DNA of 64,000 nucleotides from Salinicola rhizosphaerae (GCF_014652715.1 NZ_BMZI01000008.1:177281-241280); one strand, 5' to 3'. Positions 1 through 9,319 are shown, counted from the first letter of the stretch. The notes: generated from the sequence alone by a model not told the origin. Numbers and translations are program-made.

Positions 1-1532
1 GTCGCCGTGGCCCAGGAACCGCCGGAAACCGGGCCGTCCGGGTAGGAAGAATCGCCCAGCTTGACGGTGATACGATCGAGCGGAATGCCGGTGACGTCGC
101 TCACGGTCTGCGCCACGATGGTGTAGGTGCCGGTGCCGATATCCTGGGTCGCGCAGGAGGCGAACGCGGTACCGTCGGCGCGGATCGAGACCCGCGCGTC
201 ACACGCCATCTTCAGCGCTTCCCAGTTGCACGCCGCCATGCCGTAGCCGACGATCTCGCGACCGTCGCGCATGCTGCCCACGCCGGGCGTACGATCCGCC
301 CAGCCGAATTTCTCCGCCGCCCGGTTCGTCGCTTCGACGATATGGTTGCTGGAGAAGTCGAGATCCTTGCTCTCGTCGCGGCTCGCGTAGTTGTCGAGCC
401 GGAACTGCACCGGATCGGCGCCCGCCGCCAGCGCCATCTCGTCGATCGCCGACTCCAACGCGAAAAGTCCCGGCGCTGCGCCCGGCGCCCGCATCGACGT
501 CGGCGTGCCCCGATTCACCTGGGTTGTGGCGTGACTGACCGTGAGATCCGGACAGCGATAGAGACTCTTGGTCACGCTGCCACAGGTCTCGACGTACTGA
601 TCGGTGAACGAGGTCGTGTTGATCGACTCATGCCGCACCGAGACCAGCTTGCCATTCTCGTCCGTTGCCAGGCGCAGGCGCTGACGCGTTTCCGGACGAT
701 GACCGACCGTCGTGAACATTTCACGACGCGGCACGACGAGCTGGACCGGGCGCCCGAGCTCACGCGAGACGGCTGCCGTGGCGATCGCGTGCGGCCAGGT
801 CCACAGTTTGCCGCCAAACCCCGAGCCGATGTAGGGCGCATGAACGGTGATACGCTCCGGCGACATGGCGAAGATCTTGGAGAGCGCCCCCTTCGCCACG
901 ACGACGCCCTGAGAGGCATCGAAGATCGTCAGCTCGCCGCGCTGCCACCAGGCAGTCGAAGCGTGCATTTCCATCGGGTTATGGGTCTCGACCGGCGTGC
1001 GGTAGGTGACGTCGACGGTCGTCGCGGCGCTGTCGAAGGCTGCTGGGGCATCGCCGCGAGAGTGATTGCCGCTGCCGGGCTGGGTGCCGTTCGCCTCGAT
1101 ACCCTGCTCGAGCGTGGCAAGCGTCGGTTCCTCGGCATAGCTCACCTTGACCCGACGCGCGGCAGCACGGGCATTCTCGAAGGTATCCGCGACCACCAGT
1201 GCCACGAACTGACCGGCGTAATAGACGCGGTCATCCTCGAACGGCAGTCGCGTCTCCTCGACCTTGTTGCCCTGGGCCAGACTCGACGGTGTGTGATAGA
1301 GCGTCGGGAAGTGGCCATGATGATAGATGTCGACCACGCCCGGCATGTCGCGGGCGTCATCGAGTTCGATATCGGTCACGCGGCCACTGGCGATCGTGCT
1401 GAACACGCCGTAACCGTAGGTCAGCCCCGGCGGCAGGTTATCGGCGGCGTAGTTGGCGCGGCCCGACAGCTTGTCGGGTCCATCGATGCGGGGCACGCCC
1501 GCGCCGATGATGGAACGGGATTGATCACTCAT
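1..1532 (-). CDS. paoC: Aldehyde oxidoreductase molybdenum-binding subunit, PaoC-like (C-terminus outside window)
   Basis: Catalytic molybdopterin-cytosine-dinucleotide subunit of a xanthine dehydrogenase family enzyme that oxidises aldehydes in the periplasm. The reverse strand reads without a stop from an ATG at 1532 to the window edge, giving 510 residues; E. coli PaoC has about 730, so roughly the last third is missing. The N-terminus (MSDQSRSIIGAGVPRIDGPD) and the glycine-rich stretch GSGFGGKLWTWPHA are typical of the Mo-binding domains. It starts 23 nt after the stop of the FAD subunit, as the third gene of a paoABC-type operon. A paoD-like maturation gene, if present, would lie beyond position 1. 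Confidence 0.9.
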   Translation of the reverse strand, partial: MSDQSRSIIGAGVPRIDGPDKLSGRANYAADNLPPGLTYGYGVFSTIASGRVTDIELDDARDMPGVVDIYHHGHFPTLYHTPSSLAQGNKVEETRLPFEDDRVYYAGQFVALVVADTFENARAAARRVKVSYAEEPTLATLEQGIEANGTQPGSGNHSRGDAPAAFDSAATTVDVTYRTPVETHNPMEMHASTAWWQRGELTIFDASQGVVVAKGALSKIFAMSPERITVHAPYIGSGFGGKLWTWPHAIATAAVSRELGRPVQLVVPRREMFTTVGHRPETRQRLRLATDENGKLVSVRHESINTTSFTDQYVETCGSVTKSLYRCPDLTVSHATTQVNRGTPTSMRAPGAAPGLFALESAIDEMALAAGADPVQFRLDNYASRDESKDLDFSSNHIVEATNRAAEKFGWADRTPGVGSMRDGREIVGYGMAACNWEALKMACDARVSIRADGTAFASCATQDIGTGTYTIVAQTVSDVTGIPLDRITVKLGDSSYPDGPVSGGSWATA

Positions 1533-1554
1533 GTGGGGTCTCCTCGCGGGCGAA

Positions 1555-2550
1555 TCAGGCGGCAGTCGAATCGATCAGATCGGCGAGATTGCGCACGATC
1601 GCCTGCTGTCCGAGCGGAATCTTGTAGGCATTCTGCGAATAGGCGGTGGCGTTCTCGAAAGCCCGACCGGCTGCGTCGGCAAAGAGCCGTTCGCTTGCGC
1701 TCTTGCCTTTGAGTGCCGCTTCGACTTCGGGCGCACGCCAAGGCTTGGTGCCTACACCGCCCAGGGCTACGCGGGCCTGCGTGATCGTGTCGCCGTCCAT
1801 CTGTACGATCACCGCGCTGGAGGCGAGCGCAAACTGGTAGGACTGGCGATCACGCAACTTGAGATAAGCGGACTGGCTGCCGGTGATCGGCGCATCGAGC
1901 GTCACGTGGGTGATCAGCTCGCCCGGCTCGAGGGCGTGTTCTCGTGCCGGAGTCTCTCCGGGCAGCAGGTGAAAATCGGCGAAATCGATTTCGCGCTGGC
2001 CTTCCGGCCCTTCGACCTGAACGGTCGCGCCGATGGCGATCATCGCCACGCACATATCGGACGGATGCGAGGCGATGCACTGATCACTGGTGCCCAGCAC
2101 GGCATGAACGGAGCGGTTGACGCCGCCAATGGCAGAACAGCCACTGCCGGGTTCACGTTTGTTGCAAGCGGAGACACCGTCGCGGAAGTAGGGGCAGCGC
2201 ACCCGCTGCATCATGTTGCCGCCGGTAGTCGCCTTGTTGCGAAGCTGTGTGGAGGCTCCCGCCAGCAAGGCCTGGGAAAGCACCGCATAGTCATTGATCA
2301 CGCGCTGGTCACGCGCGAGCGCCGTATTGGTCACCATGGCGCCAATGCGCAGACGACCATCGTCCAGACGCTCGATGCCATCGAGATCGACGCGGTTGAT
2401 GTCGACCACTTTTTGCGGCTGCATCACGTCGAGCTTGACCAGATCCAGCAGCGTCGTGCCACCGGCGAGAAAAGAGACCTCGCGATCCGTACCGTGAGCG
2501 GCGACCGCCTGGTGCGCACTCTCGGCACGGGCATAATCGAAGTTACGCAT
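1555..2550 (-). CDS. paoB: Aldehyde oxidoreductase FAD-binding subunit, PaoB-like
   Basis: FAD subunit (331 aa) that passes electrons between the 2Fe-2S subunit and the acceptor. The N-terminal half has the FAD-binding AGGTTLLDLVKLDV and GASTQLRNKATTGGN motifs. Residues after this contain cysteines in CPYF, ACNKREPGSGC and DQCIASHPSD, the arrangement that in E. coli PaoB binds an extra [4Fe-4S] cluster which ordinary xanthine dehydrogenase FAD subunits lack. This makes the PaoB assignment stronger than a generic coxM-like one. It lies 5 nt after the 2Fe-2S subunit gene, so the two are probably co-translated. Confidence 0.92.
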   Translation of the reverse strand: MRNFDYARAESAHQAVAAHGTDREVSFLAGGTTLLDLVKLDVMQPQKVVDINRVDLDGIERLDDGRLRIGAMVTNTALARDQRVINDYAVLSQALLAGASTQLRNKATTGGNMMQRVRCPYFRDGVSACNKREPGSGCSAIGGVNRSVHAVLGTSDQCIASHPSDMCVAMIAIGATVQVEGPEGQREIDFADFHLLPGETPAREHALEPGELITHVTLDAPITGSQSAYLKLRDRQSYQFALASSAVIVQMDGDTITQARVALGGVGTKPWRAPEVEAALKGKSASERLFADAAGRAFENATAYSQNAYKIPLGQQAIVRNLADLIDSTAA

Positions 2551-2555
2551 GAACG

Positions 2556-3239
2556 TTACCCCTGCATCTGTTGGCGGGCGGACTGGATCGCCGCGACGAT
2601 ATTCTTGTAGGCGCCACAGCGGCAGATATTGCCGCTCATCGCCTCGCGCACATCGGCATCGCTGGTTCCGATCGCGTCATCCTGCAGAATCGCTACCGCG
2701 CTCATCATCTGACCGGCGGTGCAGTAACCGCACTGATAGGCATCGTGTGCCAGGAACGCCTGCTGGATGGGATGCTGCCGACCGTTTTGCTCGAGCCCCT
2801 CCACGGTGGTGATCTCGTCACCATCGTGAGTCACCGCGAGACTCAGGCAGGAGTTGATCGCGGTGCCGTTGACCAGAATCGTGCAGGCGCCGCACTGACC
2901 GTGATCGCAGCCCTTCTTGGTACCGGTAAGACCGAGACCGTGGCGCAGCGCGTCGAGCAGCACCACATTGGGTGTCACGTCCAGTTGATGGCGTTGGCCG
3001 TTGACGGTGAGCGTAATGCGCTGCTTGCCCTCGGCGGGTGGGGTGTCGCTCTGCGTCGCCGGCTGATCCGGCGAGCCAGCGTAGCTTACCTGTGACAGCG
3101 CCGGCGCCGCGGCAACCGCCAGACCGGAAACCCCAGCCGTCTGCAGGAAGCGGCGACGCCCCGGCGAGTGCGGCTGTGGCGCCGAATCGCGCGGGTCAAA
3201 AGTCGAAACGCCCGACTCGGGGCGCAAGTTGTCGTCCAT
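2556..3239 (-). CDS. paoA: Aldehyde oxidoreductase 2Fe-2S subunit with Tat signal, PaoA-like
   Basis: Small iron-sulfur subunit (227 aa). I place the start at the ATG at 3239 because GAGGA lies a few bases upstream, although the frame stays open to 3440. Residues 25-50 hold a twin-arginine signal (GRRRFLQTAG), so the complex is exported folded, with the partner subunits travelling along. The first cluster is bound by CDHGQCGACTILVNG plus a later Cys; the second by QCGYCTAGQ and GNICRCGAY. First gene of the paoABC-like set. The substrate cannot be told from sequence; the E. coli enzyme is thought to detoxify aromatic aldehydes. Confidence 0.93.
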   Translation of the reverse strand: MDDNLRPESGVSTFDPRDSAPQPHSPGRRRFLQTAGVSGLAVAAAPALSQVSYAGSPDQPATQSDTPPAEGKQRITLTVNGQRHQLDVTPNVVLLDALRHGLGLTGTKKGCDHGQCGACTILVNGTAINSCLSLAVTHDGDEITTVEGLEQNGRQHPIQQAFLAHDAYQCGYCTAGQMMSAVAILQDDAIGTSDADVREAMSGNICRCGAYKNIVAAIQSARQQMQG

Positions 3240-3541
3240 GTCATCGTCCTCATCAAGGAAGCATCGGCCGATGCCGCGTCGTTTTTGATCTTCGGCACCC
3301 GGCTCATCACACGATTCGGCGCGGAAGACGTCCGCGCTCGCGGTAGGCGGCCGCAACGTGTCAGGCGTCGCGGCAAGTTCTTTTCTGATTGACCCACTTT
3401 TCTGTTCAATCAACTTAAGAAAGGTTGGCGAGCTCTGCAAAGTGGCAGGGAGGATTCAGGAGCAATCCGCCCCGATCGAGGAGGAATGGGCAAGTCACGA
3501 CCGATGACCTGCCACGGATGCCTTGCGACTATTGAACCCGG
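3240..3541. other. Intergenic region upstream of paoA-like gene
   Basis: About 300 bp between the paoA-like start and the stop of the FGE gene, both read on the minus strand. It should hold the promoter of the pao operon; I see an AT-richer patch around 3390-3430 but no convincing -35/-10 pair, and no clear terminator for the FGE gene. Confidence 0.4.
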
Positions 3542-4447
3542 CTACTGACGCCTCACGCAACGAAACCCGATGTGTGAAGTGGCCTCGTCGATCGGCTGGG
3601 GGTGCCGGGCGGCGGGGCGATAGCGCTGGCAGTATTCGGGGGCGCAGAGGTGCGAGCCGCCTTTCAGTACCTTGAGACTGGCCGCCGGGTCATCGGCCTG
3701 TTGGCTACTGCTGCAGCAGGACCGGGTCGGTGCCTCGAGGCGGTGATACGGGTCTTTCGTCCACTCCCAGACATTGCCGATCATGTCATGCAGCCCGTAA
3801 GGATTAGGCGGATAGCTGCCCACCGGCGCGGTGCGCTCCAGCCCGGGGGGCGCGTCGTTGCGCCACGGGAAGGCCCCTTCGAACGTCTTGGCCAACCGTT
3901 TGCCGTCTGGATGCAGCTCGTCGCCCCAAGCGTACTCCTTGCCGACCAGCCCGCCACGGCCGGCGAACTCCCACTCGGCTTCCGTCGGCAGGTCCTTGCC
4001 GACCCACTCGGCGTAGGCCATGGCATCGTTGAAACTCACCTGGGTTACCGGGTGCTTGGCGATCCCCTTGAGCGACTTGCCCTTGCCCAGCGGGTGACGC
4101 CAGCTCGCGCCCGGTACGAACTGCCACCACCGAAAGTGGCTGTCGAGCGGTACCGGGCCCGCCGTCGGCGTGAATACGGCGGCGCCGGGCAGCAGCAGCG
4201 CCGGATCGGCGCCGGGAAAGCGCGCGGGGTCGACCGCTTTCTCGGCGTCGGTGACGTAGCCGGTGGCGTCGACGAAACGCCGAAAGTCGGCGTAGGTCAC
4301 GGGATAGACGTCGATCTCGAACGCCGCCACGGTTACCTCGCGACAGGGCCTCTCGTCGGCATAGAACGCCTCCGAGCCCATGCGGAAGGTGCCGCCCGCC
4401 AGGGCGATCATCGAGCTCGATTGCGACTTGCTGCGTGACTTGGCCAT
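3542..4447 (-). CDS. Formylglycine-generating enzyme (sulfatase-modifying factor)
   Basis: FGE/SUMF1-family enzyme (301 aa), which oxidises the active-site Cys of type I sulfatases to formylglycine with O2. Start chosen at the ATG at 4447 because AGAGGAG sits 7 nt upstream; a longer in-frame start at 4483 lacks this. The fold signature runs throughout (GGTFRMGSEAFYADE, PTEAEWEFAGRGG, WGDELHPDG, GLHDMIGNVWEWT). Near the C-terminus GGSHLCAPEYCQRYRPAARH carries Cys268 and Cys273, spaced like the catalytic Cys336/Cys341 of human FGE, so it is probably a true FGE rather than an EgtB or PvdO relative. It closes a cluster that also holds a sulfatase with a matching C-T-A-G-R site (13062-14684). Confidence 0.88.
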   Translation of the reverse strand: MAKSRSKSQSSSMIALAGGTFRMGSEAFYADERPCREVTVAAFEIDVYPVTYADFRRFVDATGYVTDAEKAVDPARFPGADPALLLPGAAVFTPTAGPVPLDSHFRWWQFVPGASWRHPLGKGKSLKGIAKHPVTQVSFNDAMAYAEWVGKDLPTEAEWEFAGRGGLVGKEYAWGDELHPDGKRLAKTFEGAFPWRNDAPPGLERTAPVGSYPPNPYGLHDMIGNVWEWTKDPYHRLEAPTRSCCSSSQQADDPAASLKVLKGGSHLCAPEYCQRYRPAARHPQPIDEATSHIGFRCVRRQ

Positions 4448-4501
4448 CCAAAGACTCCTCTGCCATTGATGATAAGCAGGCACACTCGGGCCACCACCGG
4501 C

Positions 4502-5266
4502 TCATGGCACCGCCTGCCCCTTGAGCTGGTGTTCGAGTCGACCAAGCTGCGGGTCGTCCGGCGCGACACGGCGCAGAGCCTCCATCGCCGCCAGCGCCTC
4601 GCTCACATGACCTTGCGTGGCGTTGAGATAGACGGCGGCATAGAGCAGATCCGGCGACTCCGGCGTCAGCCGCAAGCCCCGGTACAGCGCATCTAGCGCG
4701 GCTGCCTGCCGTCCCAGACGGTCGAGCAGTAGCGCCTGATTGTAGAAAGTACGCGCGTGCTCCGGGCGCCATTCGGCATCGCGCGCCAGCCAATCCAGTG
4801 CCGTTTCATACTCACCCTGCTCCGCCAGACTCAGGGCAAGCAGGTAGGCCAGATGTCCACGGTCCCGGCGCGGGGTATCGGCATTGGCAAGCCCCTCGCG
4901 CAACAGCGCCTGCGACCGTTCGGTCTCGCCCTGGCGGCTGTAGAGCATGGCCAGGTTGACCCGCGCCGGCAGATAATCCGAATCCAGATCCAGCGCCTCG
5001 CGATAGCCATCGATGGCCGCTTGGGTCCGCCCCGCCTGTAGTGCCGCGTTCGCCCGTTCGACGTGGCGCTCGACACGGCGTTCGTTCGCGGCACTGGGCG
5101 TGTCTGCCTCCGAACTCGTCGCGGGTGCTGAGGCCAGGCCTGCGGGGACGACATCACCTGCCGGCGACGCATCGGCCGGACTGCCGGCGCACGGCGCCAG
5201 CAGCAATATCAGCAGGATGGCAACGCGACACTGGAAACCGACGGCGAATGGCGGTAGTTGCATCAT
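4502..5266 (-). CDS. Exported TPR-repeat protein
   Basis: 254 aa. An N-terminal hydrophobic segment (about residues 12-28, ending APCAGSPADA) looks like a Sec signal or membrane anchor; the Cys is preceded by Pro, so a lipobox is doubtful. The rest is helical with tetratricopeptide-like repeats, for example ALQAGRTQAAIDGYREALDL, MLYSRQGETERSQALLREGL and ALLDRLGRQAAALDALYRGL. The start overlaps the stop of the BatD-like gene by 4 nt (ATGA), showing translational coupling. It is probably the scaffold partner of the adjoining VWA/MoxR system, in place of a separate BatE. Function unknown. Confidence 0.75.
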   Translation of the reverse strand: MMQLPPFAVGFQCRVAILLILLLAPCAGSPADASPAGDVVPAGLASAPATSSEADTPSAANERRVERHVERANAALQAGRTQAAIDGYREALDLDSDYLPARVNLAMLYSRQGETERSQALLREGLANADTPRRDRGHLAYLLALSLAEQGEYETALDWLARDAEWRPEHARTFYNQALLLDRLGRQAAALDALYRGLRLTPESPDLLYAAVYLNATQGHVSEALAAMEALRRVAPDDPQLGRLEHQLKGQAVP

Positions 5267-6687
5267 GATGCCCTCGGATTGAGTGGCGGCAGGCAGGGCC
5301 CGAGCCTTGCCTGGCGCAGGTCAGCCGCTCGAGGCAGCGCCCGCTGCAGCGCTGCCCAAGTGTCAGGCGTCGAGGCCGACGGCATGGCTGATTGCCCGGT
5401 CACGCCGTAGCGCTGCTGCCCCAGCATGGCCAGCAGCCGCTCGATCTCCTGGCGGTGTACCGTCTCCAGACCGGGGACCCGCGCCTGCAACGCCTGCCAG
5501 GCGCTCAAACTATCGGCAAGTTGCCGCGCTCTGACTGCGCGTTCGAACTGCACAAGTACGGCACGCCCATCCTGTGTGCGCCGCTCGCGGCGATGCTGTC
5601 GCCAGCGTTGCCATGCCGATCGCCCCCAGCGCCGAAAGAGCACGCCCCCCATCACGATCAGGAGGACGCCGATCAGCACGACCGCCAGCGCCGCCGGCCC
5701 CTGTGTCGCCGCGCGTGCGCGCAGGGAGGCTGCCGCACCAGCACCACCGGACACGTCCAGCGAGAGTGCCGGCAGGCTCGCCGAGTCGATACGCTGATGC
5801 GCCAGGTCATACCAGTCCAGGCGAATGGCCGGCAGCGTGACTGGCCCGCCATGCTGAGCAATATAGGTCAGACGCTCGGTACGGGTGCCGCCGTTCGCGG
5901 TTTCCGTCAAAGTCGGCGACGCCGCGTGCACCGCCATCGTCGGCAGCGGTGTCGCGTCTATCAGGGAAGGCAGCAGCAGTGGGCTGCCGCCCTCCAGCGT
6001 CACCACGAGCTCGCGCTGCAGACTGTCGCCGACCGTCAGCAAGACCGGTTCCTCCGGACGCTTAAGCACGGAGGTCTCTCCGGCCGCTTCGCCGGCGTCC
6101 TCCGCCCGTGTCACGGTGATCCGCTGCTCGAGCGTCAGTGCGGTACCGGCCACATAGGGCGAGAGCCCGGCTGCCGCCTGCGGCACCGTGACAACCAGCG
6201 TCTGCGCGGCCAGCGGCGCCGTGCGCGTTACCGTGTCACCGGCCTCGGGATCCTGATAGGTAATCTCCAACGTCCCCGGCCCAAGCCTGAATTCGCCGGC
6301 GGCCAGCGGCGTCACGGCATAGCGGCGCGACACGCCGGACCAGGTGCGACCCTCGACGGCCTGGCTGATCGGCATCGTCGCCCGTGAAGGCAGCTCGATG
6401 CGCAGATTCGGTTGGTCGAACCTCGGGAACGCCACGGGCTGCGGCATGAAGGTCGGTACCAGCACGGTGATACGTAGCTGCGCGCGCTCGCCCGGGGCGA
6501 CGCGTTCCGGCGTCAACGTCGCGGAGACAAGAGGATCGCTGGCCGGTGCAGGGGTCGAGGTCGATATAACCGATGCCGGCTGTGCCGCTAGCGGCAGGCT
6601 GGCGAGCGCGCTCAGGCAGAGCAGCAGGCCCGCCAACCCTCTCCACCATCTTGCTAGAGGCATCTGTTCGTGCCGGCGGCGCATCAT
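5263..6687 (-). CDS. BatD-like (oxygen tolerance) membrane-anchored protein
   Basis: 474 aa. A signal sequence (residues about 16-36) is followed by immunoglobulin-like beta domains containing VAPGERAQLRITV and GVSRRYAVTPLAAGEFRLGP, the pattern of BatD proteins. A single transmembrane helix (AALAVVLIGVLLIVMGGVLF, about residue 335-355) precedes a basic cytoplasmic tail. Both ends overlap neighbours by 4 nt, so it is read in one transcript with the VWA proteins and the TPR protein. BatD proteins accompany MoxR/BatA/BatB systems; their biochemical role is unsettled. Confidence 0.8.
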   Translation of the reverse strand: MMRRRHEQMPLARWWRGLAGLLLCLSALASLPLAAQPASVISTSTPAPASDPLVSATLTPERVAPGERAQLRITVLVPTFMPQPVAFPRFDQPNLRIELPSRATMPISQAVEGRTWSGVSRRYAVTPLAAGEFRLGPGTLEITYQDPEAGDTVTRTAPLAAQTLVVTVPQAAAGLSPYVAGTALTLEQRITVTRAEDAGEAAGETSVLKRPEEPVLLTVGDSLQRELVVTLEGGSPLLLPSLIDATPLPTMAVHAASPTLTETANGGTRTERLTYIAQHGGPVTLPAIRLDWYDLAHQRIDSASLPALSLDVSGGAGAAASLRARAATQGPAALAVVLIGVLLIVMGGVLFRRWGRSAWQRWRQHRRERRTQDGRAVLVQFERAVRARQLADSLSAWQALQARVPGLETVHRQEIERLLAMLGQQRYGVTGQSAMPSASTPDTWAALQRALPRAADLRQARLGPCLPPLNPRAS

Positions 6688-8339
6688 GGCACACCCCCCG
6701 AGATCGGACCCGACGCCGGCTTCGCGGCCTGATCAGCAGAACCGCCCGAGCGCGACATCGCGGCTTCCAGCGCAAAGCGCTGGCGCAGGTAGTCGCCGGT
6801 ATCCGAGTCGATGGCGCTGATCCACTGCTCGGGGGTCAGCAGCTTGTCGCCTTCATCCCCGCTCAGGGTCGTCTCCACGCCGCGCTGAGACTCGTTGTCG
6901 AAGACGATGTCATCCGCGCCTTCGCCACGATCCTCACCGGTATCGGATTGCTCCCGGGTCTCCTCGACATAATCCCGTATCTCGCGGGCCAGAGCGAGAT
7001 TGCGCTCCCCTTCGGGGTAGTCGGGATCGCGTGCCAGCGCGGTTTCGAAGGCGGCCACGGCATCGCGATACTGACGGCTGCGGATCAGCGCCAGCCCCTG
7101 GGTAAAGGCGGCATCGGCCGTCTCCAGCGCGGCGAGTGCCGTGACCGCTTCGGCATACTGGCCATCGCGATAGAGCGCGTAGCCGCGCCAGGCCGGGTCC
7201 TCGAAGTGCATGCTGGCCCGGTCGTACCGGTTCCGTTCCACCCACCACCGCCCCTGCTGATCCGGCGTCAGAAACGCATCCATTAGCCGGGTCGTCAGCG
7301 GCGAGGCCGTCTCGGCTTCGGCGGCGCGCGTCGACACGCTCGATTGGGCGCAGGCCACGTCGATACCGAGCGAGCCCGGTCCGAGTGCACCGGTCCATAA
7401 CCCCGCGCCCAGCGTGAGCGCGACGACGCCGAGCTGCCAGCCACGCCGAAACCCGAGCAGCGCGAGCATCGCCGCGGGCCAAGCGAGCCAGACGCCGCGG
7501 TCCTCCCACGCCAGTCGATCATCGTCGATTAGTGCCTGGCGGTAGGCGGATGCCAGCAGGCGTTCGAGCGTCTGAATATCGCTGTCGTCGGCACTGACGC
7601 TGACCTGTCGCGCCCCTAGTCCCTCGATCTCTGGCAACGGCGCTTCGCCCGGCAGCAGCGAGAGGAAGGCCAGCGTGTTCGCGTCATCGCGGGCCGTAAA
7701 AGCCGAACGATTGGCGCCGCTTATCCCGTCGCTCACGAACAGGATCGTGCCGGGCACGGGTTGATCGGCCAGCAGCGTCTCGGCCAGTGCCAGCGCCTCA
7801 CCCGCGACATCGCCCTCAACCGGCATCACTGCCGGAGAAAGTCCCTCCAGGTAGGGCTTGATCAGCGCAGGGTCGCCGGTCAGCGGCACCACCAGATGGG
7901 CCGAGCCCGAATAGGCGATCAGTGCCGTTTCCGCGCCGCTGCGCGTGGCCAGCAGGCGCTCGATCTTGATCACGGCGCGCGCGAGCCGGCTCGGCGGCAC
8001 GTCGCTTGCGAGCATCGACGGCGTGACCTCGAGCGCGATCACCAGCGGGGCCGTCTGACTGACCATCGGATTCGGCATTCGGCTCCAGGCGGGGCCGGCC
8101 AGCCCGATAACCAGGCAGAGCGCCAGCGCCGCTAGCGTGTCGACCGGCGTCAGCCGCCCGCGGCGCCCCTGACCAACGGTCAGCGCCCGTGCGAGGTGTG
8201 GCGCGACGTGGCGGACACGGGACTCGCGAGACCCCGTGTGAAAGCGCCCCATCCACCAGAGCACAGCGATTAGCAGCACGAGCAGCAGCCATAGCGGCCG
8301 CAGGAAATGAAAGGCTGAAACGAAATCGGTGAGCGTCAT
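6684..8339 (-). CDS. VWA-domain and TPR membrane protein (BatB/BatC-type fusion)
   Basis: 551 aa. The start is the ATG at 8339, which overlaps the stop of the upstream VWA gene (ATGA); a longer frame to 8420 would run into that gene. Two N-terminal membrane helices flank a basic loop, followed by a VWA domain. Its metal site is unusual: the DxSxS motif reads E-V-T-P-S (VIALEVTPSMLASD), although ILFVSDGISG further on is normal. A third helix pair near residues 280-330 is followed by TPR-like repeats (GYALYRDGQYAEAVTALAAL, AFETALARDPDYPEGERNLA) and an acidic tail. The layout is a BatB-plus-BatC fusion. The changed MIDAS residues may weaken metal binding. Confidence 0.82.
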   Translation of the reverse strand: MTLTDFVSAFHFLRPLWLLLVLLIAVLWWMGRFHTGSRESRVRHVAPHLARALTVGQGRRGRLTPVDTLAALALCLVIGLAGPAWSRMPNPMVSQTAPLVIALEVTPSMLASDVPPSRLARAVIKIERLLATRSGAETALIAYSGSAHLVVPLTGDPALIKPYLEGLSPAVMPVEGDVAGEALALAETLLADQPVPGTILFVSDGISGANRSAFTARDDANTLAFLSLLPGEAPLPEIEGLGARQVSVSADDSDIQTLERLLASAYRQALIDDDRLAWEDRGVWLAWPAAMLALLGFRRGWQLGVVALTLGAGLWTGALGPGSLGIDVACAQSSVSTRAAEAETASPLTTRLMDAFLTPDQQGRWWVERNRYDRASMHFEDPAWRGYALYRDGQYAEAVTALAALETADAAFTQGLALIRSRQYRDAVAAFETALARDPDYPEGERNLALAREIRDYVEETREQSDTGEDRGEGADDIVFDNESQRGVETTLSGDEGDKLLTPEQWISAIDSDTGDYLRQRFALEAAMSRSGGSADQAAKPASGPISGGVP

Positions 8340-9319
8340 GACGTCTGCCCCCGAACAAGCCCCACGCTGCGCCAGAGCCAGCCGAGCAGCAGTAGACCGA
8401 GCGCCAGCGCCATCGGCCACACCGCCAGCGGCTGGCGCTGACGATAGCTGTGATCGGCGATCTGGCGCGGCGCGAGCGCGTCGATACGCTCGTAGACTGC
8501 CTGCAGTGCCTGCTGGTCGGTGGCCAAAAAACTCTCGCCACTGGTGGCTTCAGCGATGGTCTCGAGGGTAGCGGTATCGACGCGATTCTCGCCGCTGCCC
8601 TGCGGGTCGCCGATCGCGATGGTGAGGATCTGCACGCCGCGCTCGGCGGCGATCGTCGCGGCATTGATCGGGCTCATGCGGCTGCCGGTATCGGCGCCGT
8701 CGCTCAACAGGATCAGCAGACGCTGCTGCACATCGCTGGCCTCGAACTGACGAATGGCCAGGCCGATGGCATCCCCCAATGCCGTGTGCGGCCCCGCCAT
8801 GCCCACCTCGGTCTGTGCCAGCAGCGACTGCAGCGTGGCTAGATCGGTGGTCAGCGGCGACTGCACGAAGGCCCGCGTGCCGAAGACGATCAGCGCCATG
8901 CGTTCGCCCTCGCGGCCATCGAGGAAACCCGCGATGACCTGCTTGACCCCGACCAGTCGCTGCAGCGTCTCGTCGCTCGAGGCCGCGAAATCCCTGGCGT
9001 CCATCGAGCCCGAGATATCCACCGCCAGGATCAGGTCGCGAGCCGCCGTCTGCCAGTGGATGGGAGCGCTCACCCGCTCCGGGCGTGCCAGGGCCAGCAC
9101 CAACAGCGCCCAGCAGATCACCAGCACAGCCGTCATGACGCGTGAGCGGGCGAGTACCCGAGCGCCTTCTCCCGGCGTCACCCCCGCGGCCTGCATGTAG
9201 CGGTGGAAGAACGGCAGACGCAGGGCGGCCGTACGCCGTCGATACGCGGGGATTAGCCAGTGCGCCAGCAGCGGCAATGGCAGCAGCGCCAGCGCCCAAG
9301 GCGCGGCCAGCTCAATCAT
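8336..9319 (-). CDS. VWA-domain membrane protein (BatA-like)
   Basis: 327 aa, inner membrane. N-terminal helices (residues 7-27 and about 60-80) precede a periplasm- or cytoplasm-facing von Willebrand factor A domain with an intact MIDAS, LAVDISGSMDARDFAASSDE, and later RLLILLSDGADTGSR. A C-terminal helix (LAVWPMALALGLLLLGWLWR) closes the chain. This is the canonical BatA layout. It overlaps the DUF4381 gene by 8 nt on one side and the BatB/C-like gene by 4 nt on the other. VWA proteins of this type work with a MoxR AAA ATPase, encoded here four genes upstream, as a chaperone-like pair. Confidence 0.87.
   Translation of the reverse strand: MIELAAPWALALLPLPLLAHWLIPAYRRRTAALRLPFFHRYMQAAGVTPGEGARVLARSRVMTAVLVICWALLVLALARPERVSAPIHWQTAARDLILAVDISGSMDARDFAASSDETLQRLVGVKQVIAGFLDGREGERMALIVFGTRAFVQSPLTTDLATLQSLLAQTEVGMAGPHTALGDAIGLAIRQFEASDVQQRLLILLSDGADTGSRMSPINAATIAAERGVQILTIAIGDPQGSGENRVDTATLETIAEATSGESFLATDQQALQAVYERIDALAPRQIADHSYRQRQPLAVWPMALALGLLLLGWLWRSVGLVRGQTS

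Noticed and set aside
342-1712. Long plus-strand open frame of 456 codons
   Set aside because: It lies opposite the paoC-like gene, has Arg/His/Pro-rich composition without domains and no ribosome site; a GC-rich antisense shadow.
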